NCBI GenBank assembly: GCA_025093555.1
Contig: JAIWNF010000029.1
Location: 124,001-188,000 of the forward strand
Source: Circinella umbellata
Taxonomy: Eukaryota; Mucoromycota; Mucoromycetes; Mucorales; Lichtheimiaceae
Direction: 5' to 3'
Length of the DNA stretch: 64,000 bases
Shown here: positions 48,708 through 58,668 of the stretch, one piece after another
Layout: every line of letters starts with the position of its first letter
Numbering within the stretch: the first letter of the stretch is position 1
Program-made: the position numbers and the translations under genes
Notes under the pieces: model-generated
Database searches by the model: none
Seen by the model: the letters and a program-made list of their open reading frames with translations, nothing else
Told to the model about the DNA's origin: nothing

Positions 48708-50942
48708 TTATAAAAACTAATAATAATAAAATATAATCCAGGACAATATAGATTTTTTGCTGATACAATTCGTCGAGATATCGCTGCAATGCAACGAGCT
48801 GGGATTCGATTTGTATTTTTATTTGATGGAGCATTACCCCATGATAAAGAGTATACACGCATGAAACGATATCGATCTTATATTGAACGTGCTGAACTTT
48901 TATTAGCTCATCTGGATCAAATCAACAATAATTTGAAAACACAAGAAAGTGGGATCCAACATGCCGGTGATATGTATTTAATACCACCTTTGATGCTTGA
49001 AGTATGTCTTCAAACGATTCGTGATTTAGGATTGAATCCTATTGTATGTCAAGGAGAAGCAGATGGTCGTGTGGTTAAATTAGCAGATGAATATCAAGGT
49101 TATGTTATATCCAAGGATTCTGATATGCATGTCTATCCACATATTGGAAAAGGCTATATACCTCTTAACACACTTTCGATCTTTAGTCAAGTAAACAACG
49201 ACGACGACGACGACGACGACGACGCACAAGATAAAATCAACATCAGCTATAGTACAGTAAAAGCGACTATATATCATCCTGAACAACTTGCATCATTTTT
49301 ACATCTTAATAATGTCGCATTACTTCCATTATTGGGAGCTCTACTTGGCAACGATTATCTTGATCCACAGCTTGTACGATACCCTATCATGGAATGGTGT
49401 TCTTCACGAAACATGACTGTTAAAAATAAACTTAGTTATTGGCCAAAATGTGTTGCAGAATATTTACGAGATACATGTAATAATAAGGGCGATGATTTAC
49501 CCGATTTGATTCTAGTAGCGGAAAATCTCAAAGCACTTATTATTAAATCAAGAGAAAATAATTCAACAGCATCCACGCTTGATGGATTGGAACAAGCCTT
49601 AATTACATCCATATATCGATATGATCCAGAAAGTGTACTTTTAACTGGCCATACAGATTTTGAAGAAGATGATACACCCTTATTACCGGAAAACATTTCC
49701 GAACTCGGAAAAATGAGCCGATCTATTGTTGATTGTCTTGTTACACGGACGTTTTGGGCAACTTTATTTATTGAAGATTTCCAAAAAGAATCGAGCTGGG
49801 TTATCAGTCGACCTTTACGACAATGTCTTTATACTTTATTATTATCCAACAACACACAACAGGACGATAAGAGCGTATCATCCGAGTCAGAAAAACAGCC
49901 ACCCAGTGTGAAAGAATATATTCGTGAAAAACATCATATTGGAGAAATCATTGTTCCAGGACTTTCCATGGATCAAATAATTCAACAAGCATCGACATCA
50001 TCATCCTCTTTATTAACAATTCAACAAATATTAAACGACACACAAACATCCACTCAATTACTTTATAATATACATTATTCAAATGATCCACAAGTACAAG
50101 ATTATATAACTGAACTTGATAATAATGAACTTCAATCTTTCGTATTATGTTTACGCTATTTAATTGGCGAAAATGCAAAACAAGGAACAGTTGTCAAAAA
50201 TTATGAAATTGTGGGTCTTATTGTAGGTAGGATGATGACATCGTGCACAGACAATGATAACAAAAAGTGGTCCGAGCACAAGAAAAAAAACAACACAGAT
50301 GGAAACACAACAGGAACGACAACAAGTAGACCAGCCCTGAAAAAACAAGTGTTACATCTCACAGCACAATATCAAAGTATTGTCTTTTGTTCTCATTTGT
50401 TAAGTCAAGTCCTTTGTACTCCCTCTCATTTGAGGGAGAAGGGATCTTTGGAACATATGTACGACGGTGTCCATATGCATCAGTATTTGCAGTTAGCACG
50501 TCGCGGAGCAAACATTGGAAGTCTTTTGGGTGGAACCATGCGTGCACATGAATTAGGTGGACTGTTTTGGAAAATATATCGTGCTACGACAACGGGTTTA
50601 GCCGATAAATTGGAACAAGTCTATGATTATGGGATACCTATTACGACATTAACGAATAATGGTTCAGCGATAACAACGCACTCATCAACAATTACTAATA
50701 CCAATGACTTATCTTTATCACCAGATTGGCTCAAACCACGTAATATAAAAAAACGATCAAATAATAATAATACTAATGATACATTAGCTGGAAAAAATCC
50801 CAAACGATTGGCTACAACAAACAATAACAGTAATAGTTCAAGAAACAAGAACAAAAAATCAACACCAGTAAAAAAAAGTGGTGGTAATAATATATTTGAT
50901 GTATTAAGCTTTGGATGTAATTTTGATGATGATGATGATTGA
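48461..50942 (+). CDS. Asteroid/ASTE1-like XPG-fold nuclease, 789 aa
   Basis: Two exons, 48461-48629 and 48742-50942, joined in phase. The N-terminal XPG domain starts MGIFGLSAFV. It continues with DYFIIDGNAFTYHY, FVFLFDGALP, the internal XPG box NPIVCQGEADGRVVKLADEY and VISKDSDMHVY, then the GNDYLDP helix. This fits the Asteroid (ASTE1) family, structure-specific nucleases related to FEN1 that in vertebrates act in DNA-end processing. An Asp run (GAC repeat) interrupts the domain near residue 230. The C-terminal half is helical and ends in Asn/Lys-rich low-complexity sequence with a short acidic tail. The distance from the RING/RING2 stop is 229 bp, same direction. Confidence 0.88.
48664..48699. 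repeat. (TA)n microsatellite in the ASTE1-like intron
   Basis: About 18 TA units in the single intron of the nuclease gene. Similar TA runs occur in introns near 43999-44020 and 39769-39800. Confidence 0.9.
49197..49224 (+). repeat. Coding (GAC)n repeat
   Basis: Nine GAC/ACG units encode an Asp run inside the XPG domain of the ASTE1-like protein. It is in frame, so length variants would keep the frame. Confidence 0.9.
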
Positions 50943-51305
50943 ATGAATGGATGGTTATTGTAATAATAATAATAATAATGAATTTAATTAATAATAATAC
51001 TATGTATGATATAATTTAACTCAATCCATTCGCCCATAATTATTACAAGCTGTAAATAGAGCCAAAAAAATAAATTAAGATGTAATAACTCTTTTTTTTT
51101 TCCTTCTATTCGAATATTCTATGTAATAACTTTTCTTGGTGATCTGTGCATTAAAATATATTATAGTTTACTCTCTCGTGTCAATTATACTTTTTTAGTC
51201 CCACATATTACCCTTCTTTTTCAAATCATATAAATATATACTAGTAATAATATAATGGGGGGGGGAGGTAATACAATTGGTAGGGGGTAGTGTTTCATCA
51301 GATAA

Positions 51306-51540
51306 TAATATTGGTTTTTTCCTAATACTTCGCGTCCCCCCATTTTTACTTTCGCGGAGCGAGAATTTCAATTTCGCTGAGGGTAATTCTCAATTTCGCG
51401 CATCATGAATTTACACTTTTGCGCATAGTATAATTTCAATTTCGCGTTGTAAGATTTTTACATTTGCGCCTTATTATTTTATCTTCGCCTCTCATTAATT
51501 TTATTTTTGCGTCCCATTATTTTTATATTTGCATTCTATG
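51306..51540 (-). repeat. 22-bp phased repeat, copy C
   Basis: Read on the minus strand it matches copies A and B. The GCGAA/GCAAA core recurs with its G at 51532, 51510, 51488, 51467, 51445, 51422, 51399, 51377, 51355 and 51333, mostly 22-23 bp apart with one 21. It ends in the same G-run, ACGCGAAGTATTAGG and AAAAAACCAATAT block. Confidence 0.9.
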
Positions 51541-51548
51541 ATTATTAT

Positions 51549-51653
51549 TTATGATTTATTCTTTAAAGTTTTACATAACCTCTTGTTTTCCAGTTCGACA
51601 CACCGAGCTTCAATAGCTTTATCTTGTTGAAGCACATCACAATATTCATCAGG
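51549..51653 (-). pseudogene. Possible orphan terminal exon, 34 codons
   Basis: Between a TAG acceptor and a TAA stop lies a coding-like helix (PDEYCDVLQQDKAIEARCVE then LENKRL). No upstream exon could be joined. It ends nine bases from the outer edge of repeat copy C. It may be a remnant of a gene broken by the repeat, or chance. Confidence 0.25.
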
Positions 51654-52349
51654 CTATTATTTTTTTTACGATGGTTTGAGATCTTGTTGAGTGGCTACTT
51701 CGAATAGATACATGTAAATCACACGGTACATGGATGAATAAAAGGTGGTTTTCTAGAATATCCTGTCGTTGTTTTTTTTTGTTGTCTCCTCCGTAACCAG
51801 AGCCATCCACATTCCGTCATTATTAATAATAATTAATGACAACGACGATTTAAGATTGCTTAGTCATAAGTTGCGATACTATTAGTATGATCATGATCAC
51901 AGAAGAAAAAGAAAAGAATATTGGTAATAAATAACATTTTATTTTATGTATATCATTTATATGTTTTGTGCTCTTATTATCCCTTGATGATGGCTTTTTT
52001 CATGGATGATTGATATCCATGAGATAACAAAATCGTTTGAATTTATCATCTTGTAGTTCAACGACTACTACTATTAGAAAAAAAAAAGGTAATATTTCCC
52101 AGGTAAGCAATTAAATAATCCAGTATCTGAATTATATGTAATATTAACGATACATACATATCACCGATTAAAATTATCCTGTAACTACTACTACTACTTG
52201 CTTTAAAAAGAATATATGCGATTGAATGCCTGATCCAAATTTTGTTCTCTAGTAGTCATGAAAAAAAAGAAAATAATGAGTTATCTGGTCAAACGTATCA
52301 TCCATCAAAAACCATTGTGATCATATTACCTGAGATTTTCAACAGAAAA
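51654..52349. other. Gene-free stretch
   Basis: AT-rich. No supported exon or RNA gene. Confidence 0.5.
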
Positions 52350-52813
52350 GGGAATTGCTACGGACACCTCATATTTTGACCTTACGGACACCCCACAAAT
52401 AAAAAACTGTCAAACAACTTCTTAGACCATGTAAACTAGAGTACTAGCGTTATCAACACCAATATTGCTCCTTATTTGATGACCACTCATATATATCATT
52501 AAGAGTACACATTATTCCTTGTTGTTTGTCTTGTGTCCGTGTGGACTACAGCTCTCATTTGTGTACATAACGGTTTAGTAAGAGAAGATTAGAAATATTG
52601 AGCGATCTTTAAAAAGTTGAACTGCTAATATAAGTTTCATAAACATTTTTAAGTTATATAACGATAATAACTGTGTATATAATGTATAAATGGCTGGATA
52701 CGACGTAATTATATCAGATTGTTATGTATCTTTGAAAAAATATAAAAGTGGGGTGTCCGTAAGGATTGAAATTACCTAATATAGTATTTTTTGGGGTGTC
52801 CGTAGCAAATCCC
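52350..52813. mobile_element. 464-bp MITE-like element with doubled terminal motif
   Basis: Inverted ends GGGAATTGCTACGGACACC (left) and its near reverse complement at the right (GGTGTCCGTAGCAAATCCC). Inside each end a second copy of ACGGACACCCCA follows 22-47 bp in, again inverted between the two sides. The core is AT-rich with no ORF. I could not identify a target-site duplication, so the superfamily is open. Confidence 0.75.
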
Positions 52814-53280
52814 ATGTTGTCTGGCAAAAAATAAGAAGATCAATGTTGAGAAGCAGTCACAAAAGCTGAGGTAGAGCGGCGCTAATCAAAAAACGTTTCT
52901 TTAAACCAACTGCTTATTATAATAATTTATACCCATTCATTGAACTCCTTGTTAAACTTTTCATATCCAAATCACCTAAACACAACCCTGAAAGGTAATA
53001 TTATTATTTTTTTACAATGAACTTTATTCTTTATATCGTCGCCTTTTTATTTTTTGGGAAATGGGTTTATACAACATACATGTATATGTGAAAAAGAAGG
53101 GGTGACAAAGAAAGAAGGAAAAGAATACTCATTAATTGTTTGTATACATATATTATTAAACTTGATTACATTTATAGAATTTTATACGTAAACGCGTTTC
53201 AAGCAGTTTTCCGGATCTTTCTGCTAACCGATTTCCTTGGTTTTCTCTCTCCCCCCACTTTTGTTTAATCATTCCAAACC
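52814..53280. other. Upstream region of the MITE-split gene
   Basis: No exon seen. Contains the presumed promoter of the gene starting at 53281. Confidence 0.45.
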
Positions 53281-53301
53281 ATGGAAGACTATCCAGGTTT
53301 A

Positions 53302-53505
53302 GGGCAACCCCAGCAGCGGTTGTAAAATATTTTTTTGTAAAATAGAACCTCCAGCAGCGGTTGTAAACGGGGAGGCAAAATGGATCTGCTGACAATCGTT
53401 TGTAAATTGCAACTCACTGATGGAGAAAAATCATCTGGGTTGCTAAAACGAGTTTATTTTAATTCTAAAATAGAAACGATTATACCTCCACTGCTGGGGC
53501 TGCCC
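53302..53505. mobile_element. PIF/Harbinger-like MITE, 204 bp
   Basis: Ends GGGCAACCCCAGCAGC and GCTGGGGCTGCCC are inverted repeats. TTA lies directly on both sides (53299-53301 and 53506-53508), the target duplication typical of PIF/Harbinger. It sits seven codons into exon 1 of the host gene. An internal GGTTGTAAA motif is repeated. There is no coding capacity. Confidence 0.88.
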
Positions 53506-55263
53506 TTAGAAGGTAAAAAGAATCATGATATTTTATTCAATTAAATACTTCTAAAGCTTTGTTGACATATACTAAAATTGTTTGTTAAATGTATATAGTG
53601 TTGAGTAAATACTGTGAAGAAAAAAAGAAACCTACCTTCAATCAATTTGTTGCCTCAAATCAAGACAAATTTGTACAGTGGTCAATTGATATTGCAGCAA
53701 TGAAAGGAACCACTTTACATGGAGTTTGGTTTGAACGATACAGAAAACAATTAAAGTATGAGAAGGCAAAATATGCAAAGTAAGAAAAAAAAAAAGAAAA
53801 CATAATAATAATTGAGAATCATGTAACGTGGTTTAACGTTATTCTTCTAATTTTTTGTGCTCATAGACCAAGAAAATCAAAGTACAACAACTTAATATGG
53901 AACACAATCATGACCAGAGTAACAACACGGGTAAAGCTTTGAGTCCTTTATTTTGTAAGAGTGGCGTTTGGTTATTAAAGTTTTCAAACAAATAATAAAA
54001 AATTGTCATTTAGCGGCGATTACGTGGAGACTACAATGAAGGAAGATTGGTATTACTTAATGATGCATCGGCTGCCACTACTCGCGAAGCAAGACGATTA
54101 TTTGAAAATCCCAATAATAGTAATAGTTCGGGTGATGGTAGCAATAGTGGACCTTCAGAATCTACAAGTCCTAATTCTTCTGAACAAAATAACAATCATG
54201 ATGAAGACGGAGAGGCTCTTGATGACCATGAAGATAACGACGATGATGATGACGAGCAAGAGGAGTATGTGGACAATATGCCTTTGGCAACATTAGCAAT
54301 GAAAAAGGTAAAATATCTCAAAGATTTGATTAAAAAATAACTATATAATCTTGTTATGTACTAACACTTGTTTATTTATAGTTGTCTAATAAATTTAAAT
54401 CAAGTGATATGGATACTTTGATGAACTTAATGAAGAATGGCGATGATATATTATCAAGAGCTAATAATCACATCATAAAATTAATAAGTCAAAAGCATTT
54501 GACCGAAGTTGAAGAGGAAACGATCAAGTAGGGGAAATAAATAGATGGAGAGAAAAAAAAACCTACCGCTGAGTCTAATTTTCTTTTATAATATGTTAAT
54601 ATGTAGATTATTGCTTTCCAACGCTATCAATTTGCTTGATGATACAGTTATTGCATGCATGGTAAATGTCTTTTCACCAGGACAACTGAAGTGTATTGTT
54701 GGTGAAAAGCAATCTTGGGTTGGAATGGACTTGATGACACGGTCAGAAATCGATCACATATTAGATAATAACAGGTAGCTAGTTTGAGTAAATATGTATA
54801 ATCTATATCCAAAGATTAACGTTTGATTGATAGTGGAAGTGTCAGTGATTTGCTTGTTGCAATTCACAACAAGAAGATTGAATTGATCAAGGAAAAAGAA
54901 AGAGGCTCGGACCTTTATAATCTACTTCTTGTATTGGAACTGGTGTAAGTAAATAAGTTAGAGAAGGTTGAGTTGGAATAAATCTAATGGAGGCGATTTA
55001 TCTTTTTTTGTTTGTTAGTACTGAATATATGGATATTAACATCAAGGATGATGCATCCGAAACAACGTATTATCGAAGATTCGCGATGGTATTGGACTTT
55101 GTATTTAAGGGTTTGAAAGTGGAATTGAAGGAGTAAGTATATATAGACTTTCTTATTCTATCCGATATCTTTTTATTTATTTTTCTTTTTTTTCTATCTT
55201 ACTATATACTATTCAGTGGTGAAGTGGTTTCTGAAGCTACTCAAATGGCTATGGAACAAAATA

Positions 55264-55381
55264 CAGTTGAACCCCGTTTTTTGCACAGGTGGGATTTGGC
55301 TTGAAAGTAGTGCAAAAACCGGGGGTGTGCAAAAAGTGGGGGTGTGCAAAAACCGGGAGTGCAAAAAACGGGGTTTGACTG
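55264..55381. mobile_element. Tc1/mariner-like MITE, 118 bp
   Basis: Ends CAGTTGAACCCCGTTTTTTG and its inverted near-match CAAAAAACGGGGTTTGACTG, flanked by TA on each side (55262-55263 and 55382-55383). CAGT-type tips and TA duplication fit Tc1/mariner/pogo. The core has repeats of GTGCAAAAACCGGGGG type. It lies inside exon 9 of the host gene and introduces an in-frame TGA. Confidence 0.9.
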
Positions 55382-56010
55382 TAACTATGACGAATCGAAT
55401 AGTTTTGGAAGAAAGATAGACGTGCTTATTAATATCCAAGACTCCATCATTGCTCTTAATTCCAATGAATGGAAAGCTAAGAAGACCCAAAATATGAAAC
55501 TTAAACAACAAAGCAAGAACATAAGATCCAATTGTGCGATATTGAACAACATATATATTATTAGTAATGGCCTTATTGGTTCCATTATGGCGATGGATGT
55601 TATTGGTAAGCAAGAACTAAATTTTCTTTTAAAAAAAGAGAGAGGCTTGAATAATTGGGCCCAAGAACTCATTATTTTTTTTTTTAGGCGTGGTCGGCTA
55701 CTTGTATCTTTTGAAGCTCAAGAAAGGTGTTTATGTTGCCACCTTGGTGGGTAGCGTATTTTTACCTTCTAGTATTAATGAACTGGGTGCCTTCAAGGAT
55801 ACACTCGAAACTTTAGTCATCTGGCATAATTTTATGGAAGATCAAATCAAGACAATTAAAAATGCCGAGCTTCGAAACAACCTTGCTTCAACTGCTATCA
55901 ATTTGTACAGCGGTGAAGATGAACATGGTACCACTGCACTTCCGACAATCTTTTTTACCCCCAAACATAAGCAACCTAAAAAACGGACATTTGACGAAGT
56001 GGGCATGTGA

Positions 56011-56736
56011 ATTACCATTTTCTCCTGTTATTATTCCTTGATATGATGTCAATCGCACAACATCAGACTCCAAATAATTCATACTATTTCATAATATCAA
56101 TAACATATCTCATAAAACATTGTTCTTTTATATAACAAACTCAATCACAACATACAACAAATATCCCCTGTCCCACATGTATTCCCGTTCTTTTTCCCTC
56201 CCCTCCTTAAACAATCCTTATAAAAAGTCCTGCTTATCATATGATTATCATTATTTAATCATAGTAACTATTTGTATTGAACAGGTCATTGTAACCAGAA
56301 GGAGATCTTTGCTTATTATATTAGATGTGTAATATCGATGTGTAATAAGTAATGATCATATAGATACAATTTATTTTAGCTGTAGTCACTTTCTCTCTCT
56401 TTTTTAAAAGTAATAATAATAATCACTATCCAATCCACTATTGCATACCGCGGCTGCTGTTGTTACAGAAGAAGGGGGAGGGGGGAGATGTTGATGGTGA
56501 CAAGGTTGTTATATTATTATTGTTGTTACTGTTGAAAAAATGGATAACCCATCAAGGAGGGAAAAAAGGGGCATTATCAGATCCAGATACTTCATACTGT
56601 ATACGTTATGACCCAAAGTCACTGAATTGTTTAATAAAAAGCAATATGATATTGCTTACTTTTTCTGCATTATTCGCCATTCTTGTCAATGATACAAGCG
56701 AACGTACTCTATTCTGTCCCATGTCTAATTCAGTTA
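56011..56736. other. Spacer, no supported gene
   Basis: The 3' flank of the MITE-split gene. An ORF at 56460-56750 has low complexity at its start and no recognisable motif, and is not supported. Confidence 0.45.
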
Positions 56737-56968
56737 TCACAACATGGTAAGGATCAGCTGCTTCGATACTTCATCCGTTTGTTCGATTTCTTGTTCTTCT
56801 TTAGAATCGAGCTCGATTTCATCATTATCAAATGGTAATGCTGTATTATACTGAGCGCCCTCCATTTCAGCAGTTTTTTTTGTCCGTACGTAGTAATGGA
56901 GTATAAGAAGAACACATAATGGTAACAGAGAGGCTGTAAAGAAGAACAATGTTTCCGGGTCAGATAAA
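56737..56968 (-). pseudogene. Orphan terminal exon of a membrane protein
   Basis: From an AAG acceptor (56970-56969) the frame reads a short polar stretch (LSDPET), a strong transmembrane segment (LFFFTASLLPLCVLLILHYY), a basic stop-transfer (VRTKK) and an acidic cytosolic-like tail (NDEIELDSKEEQEIEQTDE), then stops. It has no ATG of its own and no upstream exon I could join. Repeat copy B begins about 170 bp upstream. It looks like the last exon of a type I membrane protein whose 5' part is lost or far away. Family unknown. Confidence 0.4.
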
Positions 56969-57139
56969 CTTTATGGAGACAAATATTTATACATCTACAA
57001 TATTTTATAGGCAACAAAACAATGCTTTCCCATAAATAGCACGTCACCCGCTCTCGAGTTCAAGAAAGCATTTTATGGAGTGAAAACACTGTTTTTTATT
57101 CGTCAAAAATAATAATCAAAACACAAATGTGAAAAACAT

Positions 57140-57332
57140 AGCACGCAAATATAAAAATAATGGGACGCGAAGGTAAAAAATAATACAACGCGAACATGAA
57201 ATTATGCTGTGCGCAAAAGTGTAAATTCATGATTCGCGAAATTAAGAATTGCCCTCAGCGAAATTGAAATTCTTGCTCCGCGAAAGTAAAAATGGGGGGA
57301 CGCGAAGTATTAGGAAAAAACCAATATATAGT
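57140..57332 (+). repeat. 22-bp phased repeat, copy B
   Basis: Core GCGAA/GCAAA at 57145, 57167, 57190, 57213, 57236, 57258, 57280 and 57302, spacing 22-23 bp. It ends with a G-run, ACGCGAAGTATTAGG and AAAAAACCAATATATAGT. It is closest in sequence to copy C. Confidence 0.9.
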
Positions 57333-58668
57333 AAAGTCTTTAAAGTCGTGTCTATATTATTATAGGTATTCATTAGTAAATAATTTGATTTAATATTCTT
57401 TATGAAGAAAATAGAAACAATATCTCATTTTTATTTTTCTCTATAGAAAAATAAAATAAATCAATTGATTCCATTGGAAAATTAAATATTACCCTATTTT
57501 CGCTCTTCTTAGGTCTTGTAATACGTAAAAATATCACTTTCTACATTTTAAAAAACAAAAGAAAAATATGTCAAGTTAAAATCTTCCCTTTGTAAAATGT
57601 TATGATTGTATACATTAAAGGAAGCCAAAACAAAAATGCTATGTTTTTTTCTTAATTTTATAAGATTCTATGTAATATGACCTCTTTTGTTCTCTCGCTC
57701 ACATGTTGTTTATATCGTCTCTTCCCACCCCCCAAAAAAAAATAGAAAATTTCTTTATCCTCGTTCTCCCACCCCCCAGAACTTTAATAAATTCGATAAC
57801 ACACACTTTTATAATTTGGATTTTACGGTTTGGCGTAACACAGAAACAATTATAACCAATTATTTTATTTTGTTTAGTACACGTTGTCAACTTGATTGGT
57901 TAAAATAAATATTCAAGCTTCCATACTATCTATATAAAGATTATAAAAGGTAAAGTGTGTTGTTTGTGTTACCGATCGATTAAATGTGGTGAAATTATTA
58001 TCTCCAGTTGTTTTTTTTGAAGGGGGGGGTGTGGGGGAGGGCGAGAGAATGAAAGTTTTTTTAGAAAGATAAAATGTTACCAGGTAACGAACGAAATACT
58101 TGTAACTAAGTATGGAACCCCACATGGTAAAATTCACTATAGTTATAGAGTGGTTCCCCCTTCTATCGGGTTTTTTGTTTCAAAATAACATAATTGTTTT
58201 AAAGGTCTTATATTTATTTCTTCCCCTTTTATCCCTTTTCCTCCGCAAATCTAAAATTGATGGTTTTTTTCTAATACATGTGATATATAATTGCGGCTTT
58301 GTTATCATTATCAGTGAGTCGAAACGACAAATAAATAAATAATATGGGGGGGGAGAAGGGAGGATGAGACAGGTGTTTTGAAAGGGGGGAGAGGAGATAG
58401 AAAGAATTAAATAGCATTATATTTTATTACTTTTCTTATATGTTGTGTGTATATACTATGTGGTTGATTTTCTTTTACAGTTTCTTGATATTCTATTGTG
58501 ACTGAATTTAAAATTGGTACAAATTGAGTGGGTGTATGTAAATTATGCTCTATAGTAAAAAAAAAATAGAGGAGTTATTTTTTTTTTGTTTCTTGTTTCC
58601 CGTTTAGTCGATGCCTTTCTTTCTTTTTATTTCACAACTAGCTTTAAATCTCTTGTATTACGACGAGG
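57333..58668. other. Upstream region of the HSF gene
   Basis: AT-rich, with G-runs (near 58021-58045, 58344-58360 and 58383-58396) and pyrimidine tracts. I looked for paired NGAAN heat-shock elements and saw no convincing array. No exon supported. Confidence 0.45.

Larger units (their letters stand above)
53281..56010 (+). pseudogene. 10-exon gene with PD-(D/E)XK-like motifs, split by two MITEs
   Basis: Exons are 53281-53512 (holding a MITE at 53302-53505), 53599-53779, 53867-53930, 54014-54307, 54382-54527, 54607-54774, 54834-54944, 55019-55132, 55217-55605 (MITE at 55264-55381) and 55688-56010. Ignoring each MITE and one copy of its target duplication leaves exactly 565 codons with no internal stop. 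Read through, each MITE adds a stop within a few codons. The protein has an N-terminal helical region, an Asp/Glu/Ser-rich middle (HDEDGEALDDHEDNDDDDDE) and a C-terminal domain with GRKIDVLI (Asp about 396), NSNEWK (Glu 412, Lys 414) and QQSKNIRSN (Gln 425, Lys 428, Asn 429). That order fits motifs of PD-(D/E)XK nuclease folds. Such domains are common in expanded fungal families, but the assignment here is inference. As it stands the gene is probably inactive. Confidence 0.75.

Noticed and set aside
55216..55419. 67-codon ORF reading across the mariner-like MITE
   Set aside because: It is out of frame with the host gene on both sides and derives half of its codons from the MITE.
56460..56750. 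96-codon plus-strand ORF after the MITE-split gene
   Set aside because: It starts with Gly/Asp and Leu runs, has no motif and no splice context, and overlaps the 3' end of the orphan membrane exon.
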